Source: Ciona savignyi (lineage: Eukaryota > Chordata > Ascidiacea > Phlebobranchia > Cionidae). Taken from it: 64,000 bases of DNA. The notes beneath the pieces are model-generated. The model had not been told where the DNA came from, did not search any database, and saw only the letters and a program-made list of their open reading frames with translations. Position numbers and translations under genes: made by a program. Position 1 is the first letter of the stretch; each line of letters starts with the position of its first letter. The stretch lies in the NCBI GenBank assembly GCA_000149265.1, contig CH003293.1, positions 208,520 through 272,519 on the forward strand, in the 5' to 3' direction. This document shows positions 48,461 to 58,000 of this stretch, one piece after another.

Positions 48461-48923
48461 GACGTAATCACATGTAGCGAAATACAGGTGGCGAAATATT
48501 CATGTGCCCACAATAAAACCACAAAATTATAACAACCCACAAGGAATCTATATAAAATTCTAATAAGATGACAATTTTAATTAAACTCTCTGATATGACT
48601 TTTTAATAAAACCTTTGTTTTCTTTCTCGGATATTTTCTAATTAAATGAATATAAATCGCTTTCAAAAAATCCTACCTTTTCACCATAAAATGTCTTCCT
48701 ATAAACCTGAAACTATTGTACACTCAACACTGACAAGGTTCAACTATTTTAGTTAAAATGGCAGAACAACCTCGGTTAGCTATTAAAGCCAAGTCATGTG
48801 GTTGATTCCGACTTCTTACTATCCGGTTTTGTTTATACCTCTATATATTTGAGCGTTTTTATGGCGTATATTATCCTATGACCGAATTCCGATACCTTTC
48901 TGCCTTTGCCACTGGCTTTCAGG

Positions 48924-48967
48924 AGAGCCAGGTGTATTTGAAGGATCGATCTTCGACACCTGGCTCT
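48924..48967. repeat. Perfect 12-bp inverted repeat (hairpin)
   Basis: AGAGCCAGGTGT (48924-48935) is complemented exactly by ACACCTGGCTCT (48956-48967) across a 20-nt loop that itself contains GATCGATC. It sits beside the CpG-rich block upstream of HES. Confidence 0.85.
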
Positions 48968-49561
48968 TTTTCCTGAAGCGCATCGGTTCCTGCGCAGACA
49001 ACGGGGACACTGCGCGTGGCAACCCCGCGTCGCGCGCGCACTTCTCTCCGGCACCGGTCAGAGACGAGAGGACACGCGCCACACACGAGCGGCCATTCGC
49101 GCATGCAATCACTTGACTTCCTGCAGAGAATCTGAAAGAGCGAAGCAGTGTCGAACAGCTTTGTCACGACCAAATATATATTGGGCTCCCAACATGTATA
49201 TTATAAAAAAAATGGTGCATAACAAGATTTTATTTCCCCAAATTAGTAAGAAATTGTGAACTGTCTGGACTAATCAGGGCAACCCGATCAAAATCATTTT
49301 TTTCAGAGCGAGAGAAATCCTTTTTATTTATATTATATTAACGCAAATTCCTTTTAAAATACTACCGCGAATCAAAAAACGAAGACCACACGTTGCTTTA
49401 TATAAAATAGGTAAAAACTGCTGTCTGTAATAAGCCGGGAATTCGGCGAGGGCGTTGCGCAATATTCTCATTTGGCACAAGGCGAGTCGCGTGCGGCACG
49501 GTAAGTCAAGATGCTCTCGAACAAAGTTGTTTTATGGGGGCGATGCCGCAGCCTTCTCAAC

Positions 49562-49579
49562 TTGTGTGCTTTTCCCACG
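49562..49579 (-). promoter_or_regulatory. Su(H)/RBPJ-type site in an 18-bp duplicated motif, copy 1
   Basis: TTGTGTGCTTTTCCCACG contains CGTGGGAA on the minus strand, a perfect match to the Su(H) consensus YGTGRGAA. The whole 18-mer recurs at 50360-50377. It is about 1.1 kb upstream of the HES ATG. Confidence 0.5.
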
Positions 49580-49995
49580 GCACCAAAGCTCTACAAAGAT
49601 AATATAAAGGTCGCTTGTTAAACTATGACGTACCGTATGACGGACTTGTTATTACGAGAAACCCAACAGTGAATTCCCCGAGAAGTCGCAAATTGATGTG
49701 GTCAACTTGAGGCTTCGTTAAATCAGTTTGGGTAATGGAAAAAAACATATATTTTAATATATGGCGGGAACAATTAACATGGCACACAGCTCACTTAGAG
49801 GTATGGTGCGACCTCTCATAAAATTTATAAATTTGTTTGCGTGGAATCAATTTGCTTCCGTTTTAAAAAAATCACCTGCGTAAACGTAGTTACCCCAATT
49901 TCTACAAAGTAAGATTTTAATATGTAACTAACTACTAACTTCGCCGGGTCGACAGGTGCTGTAAAACGAAGTATGTACTCAAGCATTTAAAAATA

Positions 49996-49997
<2 letters not shown>

Positions 49998-50031
<34 letters not shown>
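49998..50031. repeat. AT dinucleotide microsatellite
   Basis: About 16 uninterrupted AT/TA units upstream of HES. Confidence 0.95.
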
Positions 50032-50036
<5 letters not shown>

Positions 50037-50359
50037 AATAAGTGAGTTGTAACCCATTCCCAACGCTGGAATTAGAGCAACAAAATGAATGAACTTGTTT
50101 TTGTGTGAGAACATTACTTGCACGTCACTCGGTGGCAATTCCGTTGCGGAACATTTCTCATACAGCAGAGGAAAGGGGCTAAAAATACATAACAAAGCAA
50201 ATCCCGCTTCGGAAGGATCCAACCAGCACCGAATCCATCCAAGTCCCCCCTGCTTTGTCGTTCAACCGAGCGGAACCGGTGCAGACGTTCGAACGTAAAT
50301 ATTACCACGAATGACAGGAACCGGGATTAAACGAAAGGGTAGAATGCTAACGATCATAG

Positions 50360-50377
50360 TTGTGTGCTTTTCCCACG
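50360..50377 (-). promoter_or_regulatory. Su(H)/RBPJ-type site in an 18-bp duplicated motif, copy 2
   Basis: Identical 18-mer to 49562-49579, including CGTGGGAA on the minus strand. A third octamer, TGTGGGAA on the plus strand, lies at about 50892-50899. Confidence 0.5.
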
Positions 50378-52016
50378 CTTCGCGCCTCTCCGTGAATCGC
50401 TATATCGCTATTCATGCGATGATACTTTGAACCGTATCCAAAGGGGTGTCGTGTGTGTTTTAGACGTGCTTATATAATTATTTCGCCAAGCAAATATTTT
50501 TTAAACTCGTTTAACTTTCATTATAATCTTTATTTAAAGTCGTTCATAGTAAATACGCAGGATAAGTCGAAAATATTTAAGCAACATTGCTTACAGTTAA
50601 ATAAAAGTGTAAAGGTAAAACTTAAAAACATTAAATGTTTATGGGTTATTTTGAATGTAGGTATTTATATTTAGCACTGATGTGTAGAATTGTCTGGAAT
50701 AGTATAGAGCCAGTATGCATATTGTTATTGTTGTTCTTTCATTAAAATAATAGTCGCAACACACCTGGTGGTGATAAGACAACTCGACCTTGACGTCATG
50801 GTTACTTGCCGGAACTGCGGCGCTCAGTCGAAGATTGAGTTCAGGCGTCCTCACCGCACGCGCACCTCTGACCTATGTAAACAAGCTCGAGTGTGGGAAA
50901 GTGGCGAATACGGCGTTCCCATGCGTTCCGATCTCGTCTGCGGTTGGCGAACGGTAAATAATATCGACAAAAGCGGGTGCACACGCGCTGCCTCGGTGCC
51001 TTCAGGGCAAACGCCAGCGTTAATATCGGATCGGCGACGCCCACAACGGCTTAGGGATGACAGGCGTGAGATTCAGCGACGTTTGAGATTTCGATGGAGA
51101 AAGCAATGTCAACAAGTCGACGCAGCGACATCGGAGGCAGATAAAAGGATTATTCACGAGTGCCTTTGTCTGAATTTGGTTTGCCATATTCGCGGTTGCA
51201 AGCCTCATTAGCTTATTAACGTTTGGTGTAATATATCGAAAGCAAGTCGGTGTTTAGGAGAAATGATTTCATAATTTCCCTGTTCAAAAATAGTTAATAA
51301 ATTAATAAGATAGATGTATACTACTTTTTTAAGCAGTGCGTATATATTGCATTGTTGTCTATGTATTATTTACATCCCAACACTGAAACCAACATCTCCG
51401 CGATCAAAGAAACTCTGGTCGAAGCCAAATTAAAAAAAAAACCTACAATGAATTTATCGCTTTCAATGAATCAAATTTTCGTAACCAAACCAGGTTTTTA
51501 CTCTCAATAGGTCGTCGCTAGCTCTGCTGTTACTCCAACAAATCGATCACTCCATTATTTCGGCCAGACCACCTTTCCACTACATTTAAAACACTTGGTT
51601 CAAATTAATTTATTGATCAGTTGCGCCAACTTGCGGCTGCAAACGGTTAACGACATTTCAGTTTTTACGCCGTCAAGTTTAAAATATCGAACAGCAAAAT
51701 GGTGTACTTTTAAAAACCACTTAAAATTATGTTTACTTTTAAATCAAAATAACACAGCCAACGGTGGCAGTGAGTTTTACGAAGCGGGTGGCAAAAAAAA
51801 GAAAAACAAAAACGACGATTCCACCCAAATGCTAAGAAACTTCAAAAAGTAAAGACGTGATTACTTGAAATCACGATCTCAAGTCGCGCTTATGCTGCCA
51901 ACTTCTACACGAAACAAAACCTTGACCAGAGGGAACCATTAAATTGTTCACGTCGGCAATAAACTGTGTGAGTGGACGCCCATGGTGATTGTTAGGGACG
52001 TCACGGTGGTAAATGA

Positions 52017-55000
52017 TCAGTCGGAATCGTTGAATTTGGTTCTTTTGCCTTCGAACGCTTGTATGGATCCCTTGTGTTTAGCAGCGCCACCTCTCGGGGT
52101 TCCCCCGAAGCCTCCTCGGCCACCTCGACCTCTGAAGCCTCCGCCGCGTCCTGGCAATCACAGATTAATAAACTGTTATTATCCTTTTCCCAAATCGTTC
52201 TATTCGCTTAAAATTTACATCTAATTCTATTTCTCTAACATTTCTTAAAGTCTATAAGCCCCCTCGGCTGAAGTACCGAACCCGCCTCAGTTAGTTATAA
52301 TATATTCAAACACTTCTTACCGCCACGTCCGCCTCCTCGCCCACCATCGTTGCTACGTTCAGCAGCGTAGTCCACAAACAACTTGGCCCCATCAACATGC
52401 ATTCCACCTTTCGCGTTCTTGTACACCGAAGTGGCCGAGCTCTCAGAATCGAACTCCACGTATGCGAACCTAAACAAACCTTTATTTAACAATGTAAAGA
52501 ATCAAAAATACTTTCCAAACGTCTTAAAATAAGCGGCGATAAAAGGCCCAAAATACTATTTCCGTACAAACCATACATAACACACCGAAATGAAATCTGT
52601 TTGTAAAATACATATTTTTTGTTGCATTTTTCCACTATCGGATCAGTTTGTAGAAATGGCAGTTTTTTAATAACTGACTGAAGAAACAAAACAAAGAACA
52701 CAAACTGGTCTCAGACTCGTCTCCCAACTCACGGTTTATTTCCACCATTCTCCCGATCTTGCGGTATTCGTATGTCTTGTGCATTTGAGAAGGTTTCAAA
52801 AAGAGAATCTTTGGTCATTCCTTCTGTGATCCCCTTCACAAATAGCGTTTTGCTCGGAGTAGCTGCAGAAAAATTACAGTTTCGTCAACGTATAGAACGG
52901 GTGTTTGTATGAAAAAGTGATGAAAAACCAGCAAACGTACTTAACCAGAGTATTGTAAATGGAGACTAGTTTATTTGAACTTGTATGTTTGTTACCAGTT
53001 TAAAAAACAGTACATTCTTAAAGATTTTAAAACACTACAATATATTTAACACCTAATCCATAGACATCTGTCCGAAAATAAAAACATCTTGAATAAAAGT
53101 GAAAACCCCCTTCCATACATGCAGACCCAAAGGCAAACCTGCCCAAAAGCTCTCCTATATATACATTTAAACCACGTGACCGAAACGTGCCCAGATGAAA
53201 CTTACATGGTCCTCTGCCCCGACCACCTCCTCTCCCGAATCCTCCACCTCCACCTCTGCCGAAGTCTCGTCCTCCACGACCTCTCCCTCCCCCTCTTCCG
53301 CCTCCTCTGCCACCTCCTCCTCCGTTCACTGTGTCCAGATACAATGACCTCCCATCCAACTCGAGTTCGTCTTTCAATCCAAACGCAGTCTCCTTTTCAC
53401 CGGTTGAGTTAAACTCGATAAAAGCCATTCTACAAAATAACAGTGATGATCTAAAAGGTTTGTTTTACTTTTTGGGAGATATTATCCTTTTATGTTTTAA
53501 ACAATAACATTTCTCCTATCGGTGTTAAATTTACCCTTTAGATCTTCCGCTCTCTCGATCCTTTAAAATACGAACTTCTTTCACGCCTTCGAATAGTTCA
53601 CCAATCGAGTCCTCATGTGCACTGTACGGAAGATTCTTGATGAACAATGTTCGCTCATCCTTGTCATTTCGATTGCCGCCAAAATCACCTGTTTTAAAAA
53701 AACAAAACGTTAAAGGAATATAACAGTCCTCTGAAATCTTAGTCATGGTAATGATTTGAGATAAATACCATATAGATGGACCATGTGTTTAGTTATGTTT
53801 ATACAATTTAGATTTCACTGATTTAACGATGCCAATAAAGGGACCTTAATTCAAATAAAAAATCTAACCAAAATACTCATTTCCATTTGTTTGACATAAA
53901 TCTAATACAATTTTTTAAGGTAAAGCTAAATTAAATTTAGTTCATAACCATTAGTAAAACACCCCGCCCAAATATAGCTTACCACTTTTTCTTTCTTCTC
54001 TTTTAGACACCGCTTCAGTTACGCTGATCTCGTGTCCCTTCCATTCAACTTGGTGGAGACCAAGTGCAATACCCTGGTCATCTTTTTTGATGTCGACAAA
54101 CGCTTTTCTGTAAATCCATTTGTTCAACCAACAATTCGCAAACAGCACTACAAGTGAACTTACTGTCTCCCATAGTTTGCACGACAGGCAACACATTGAA
54201 TTCCTTTGCTTTTTAGGAACTTGTTAAATACTGTATCACTCAATCCCTCTGGTAGCTCAGTAAACATCATTGTAACTATTTCTGCAGGAGACGATAAAGT
54301 TTAATTTTGTGTCACAAAGACCATTTCAGTATTAAGAAACAAATCCATTCAGGTAAACATTGTCAAATAAATTGTTATTTTTTATAAATTTAATTTTAAT
54401 GCATTGCACAAAAGATAAATTAGCATACCAGATGAATCGACTTTAGCTTTTTTGGCTTCTTCAGTGGCAGCTGGTGCTTTTCTCTTTGAAGCCTTTTGTG
54501 CACTTTCATCCTGAATGATATATAAACAAAATCATTAACATACGTACGAATGGTAATTAAAGTGATTTGCAGATATATTTTTCAATGAAGTTGTGTATGC
54601 ACTAATCATATGTTTTTAGAGTTTAGTATTATACAGATGCAATTGTAGAATATCTAAGAAAAAATACAGAAAAGAGTATTATGTTTAACACTAAAGTGAA
54701 ACATTAGTACGAAACAATGTAATGAGCCAAAAGTATACAGAACTGAAGAAAATCAGGGACTTACTTCATCATCCTCATCACCACTTTCATCATCATCGTC
54801 TTCATCGCTGTCTTTTTCAGTTTTCGATTTTTTTGCATCCGTCTGAAGAGGAAGCAGAAGAATAGTCATTGCAAAAACAACATTTACCGGAATTATTTCA
54901 TTTTGTGCAGCACATTTTGCAGTTTTGGCACTGTTTAATTTAATACATATAATTTCCACGCTGAAAATTACATGCCACACCAATAATATGGCAATGGATC

Positions 55001-58000
55001 TGCCACTTCTCCAACTAAGAACAATATGTATAAACATAAACCCGGTTCGCACACTGCAAACAGAGAAACTACTCACTTCATCTTCTGAATCATCATCATC
55101 ATCATCTTCATCTTCATCTTCTTCATCGTCGGATTCATCTTTAGAGGCTGCCTTTACCTAATCATTCATAACATTAGTTGGATTGTTGAATATTAACAGC
55201 ATGTTCGATGCAATAGGAACTAAAATTAAAGTCCAACTGTAACTAAGCGAGGTATGAATTATTATTATGCCCAGCTGAATAGATTAGTGTTGATTTCGTA
55301 AATGTTGCAGCAAAAAAAATGTTTGATATACAACATGGATATAAATTTATTCATACCACATAATAAATAAATCACTGATTATGTAAATACACCTCTGTCT
55401 CTTCTTCTTCTTCACTATCATCATCATCGTCCTCATCATCATCTTCATCATCGTCAGAGTCTTCTTCCTTTGCTGCTTTCTTAGTTACCTAGTTTAAACA
55501 TCCGGTCATTTTTGTATTAAAACTTTCAAAATTTGGCAATAAAGACTGATCGACATATGTTTATACACATGAAGATAAAAGCTTGTGGAAGTACAAAAAC
55601 CATCATTTATCAGTATTAATATTTTACCTTTTCTTCCTCTTCCTCCAAATCTTCTTCATCAGAATCTTCATCTTCATCTTCCGATTCCTCTTTCACAACT
55701 TTCTTTCCATTCTTTTTCTAGTAAACGAGGAAATTAATTCAAATTTTGTGATGTTGTCATTTTAAATTGACTTAGTTTGGTCTAGTGAAATATATCTAAA
55801 CATTTTTCTTCAAAAAACTAGTGCCTTAAGCATCCTAATTTAAACAAGGCGCATTTAAAATTTCTTACTTGAACTTTGTTTTCCTTTTCAGCAACTTCTT
55901 CGTCGGAAGATTCTTCCTCTTCTGATTCTTCTTCAACTTTCACCGGCTCCTCAACCACCTCCTTGGCTTTCTTGCTCTTCTTCACTTTCACCTTCTGTGA
56001 GATTCAATCGTTGTGATTGCATTAGTTAATAGAATGGACTTGGGATAGAAAACAAAACTTTTATTTCTTTTATGTATTATTGTGACTTTATAAAATATTT
56101 TTATTCGTTATTCACTTAAAAGAGAATAAAGGGTTTTAAAAAGACTGCTGTGGTGAACTTTTTAAATACTGTTTATACAGTTAAGGATTATAAACTCAGA
56201 CTGCAAGATAACGGTCGGATATCGGCCATTTGACCGGCACTTTACACCTTCCATCAGTCATGTTGACCGGTGGTGACAATTAACTCGCAAAACATGCGCA
56301 ATAATAGTTTTCAGAGACGGCGGTTCCTGCTTTGTACTATCTTGTTTATTATTATTATTTACTAAAGAAAACCCTTAAAAAATTAGGTTTATGGTTTCAC
56401 AGACGATTTGTTACATCAGACAATCGTGTGAATAGTTTTTATTAAAATACAATTTATCATTCTAAACGTGAATGGGTAAGTTGACAATAGAACTGGAGTT
56501 CCGCACAAAATATACGATCAAAACGAGAACGAAATTGTGCTTATTGGCGCCTGGCAATGAAGTTTGTTACGACTATTTATATCTAGGGATGCACAATATA
56601 GGATAGTTAGGTATTCTAGAATATTCTAGAATAATATATTTCGAATCTAGAATTTCGAATCCTATTCTAGAATGTTTTACCATGTATTTAAATTTGCTAT
56701 GCTGTGCATTAAATTCTCATTTATAGTGAATTAGCCATATTCTTTTAAACTGTGATAAGAGCAATTTACGTAGTCCAACAATATTTTACCATTACATATT
56801 TTTTTAATCGTATGTAACATCTCTAAGCACTATCTGCCATGAGGGAGGATAATAGTCTAGTAGGTTGTTGTTGAAGTGAATGGCTGAGAAAAATGCTTTC
56901 AAACACCAGACAATATTTATTTTACCAGTTTGGTATCAAGACTAGCTATTAATGCCCTTGCACAATTAAACATTAATTTACTATTTAACACAGTTATACA
57001 TTGGTAAAAGTATAATAAATTAATCACTGCAAAATCACCTAACTAAATAACACATAGGATATCATTCATTGTGTTTATTAAAAACATAGTTGTTTAAGTG
57101 AAATATATATTGCAAATACCAACGTGTTTAGTCTGTAAATAACTCTTCCGCCTTTGGAATAATTGCGTCATATTTAAAGGTGCGATAAACCACGTGATTA
57201 CAGCCTGGCGAACGTGACCTACTTTCTTTGTGCGTGCGTTCGTTTTAAGCGCGTCTGTCCACGATGCACGTGTATGGGACAACTGATAAGATAATGTTGT
57301 TGTGCTTTGATGCAAGTTGTATTTTCGAGCTACCGCTTTAGAAAATGTTCGAACGCTTTCGCACGATAGATGCACTTTCGGTATGGAGAAACGCATTACG
57401 GGTATTACATACGAATGAAGAAGCCATTTTACAATGTTGAGATTACGAATTTACTTCAATGACGATTCACCAAAAGTTTCTTATCATTGTTATCCACTGT
57501 CGCACGCTTGCTGAAACGATACGCTGACGTCTGCATAATCGGCATCATGCGTGTTGTTGCGCGTTGGATCGCAGCCAATATTTTACGTTTTTAATTTCGA
57601 ATCCTAACTATTCTTATTAAATTGCTTGTAAAGATTCGAATCCCTAGAGATTCGAATCTCAAAGATTCGAAATTCTATATTGTGCATCCCTATTTATATC
57701 TAATAATAAAATACCAAGAACCAGTGGGGTAATAGATAAAGCTCGCCTTAAAAAGCGCCGATTAATCAGATCTCACCGCGAACGCGTGATATGGTATTAG
57801 CGCAGAGTTTACTGCCTCGTACTGCATATTTAAATAACCGGATAGTTTCTGGATATTCGGCTTATATTTGGACTACCCGGTTATCTGGCTGGTCCGGATT
57901 GACGTTTTGACTCTTACCCACTAATTACACACATGTGTACATTTTAACATGACCTTCAAAATGTAACAAGAAAACAGAAGTTATTCATTAAATTTAAAGA

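Larger units (their letters stand above)
48461..51590. promoter_or_regulatory. HES upstream region
   Basis: No supported gene. It contains a CpG-rich block at 48950-49115 (with CACGCG and CACGAG, class C/N-box-like sites bound by HES proteins), three Su(H)/RBPJ-type octamers, an AT microsatellite and a second G+C-rich block at 50790-51200. The layout suggests promoter and enhancers of the Notch-type HES gene, but no start site is visible. The 147-codon frame at 50768-51211 resembles no family I know. Confidence 0.45.

Noticed and set aside
50768-51211. 147-codon plus-strand frame with a CRNCGAQSK start that hints at a zinc ribbon
   Set aside because: No second Cys pair with proper spacing and no splice context. 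The G+C-rich block is more likely regulatory.
51595-51852. Plus-strand frame ending in a Lys-rich GGKKKKNKNDD segment
   Set aside because: Composition only. It lies in the likely 3' UTR side of the nucleolin-like gene and has no conserved motif.
57094-57396. 100-codon minus-strand frame inside hAT element 1, considered as transposase remnant
   Set aside because: I see no BED finger or hAT dimerisation motif, so I do not call it a transposase.
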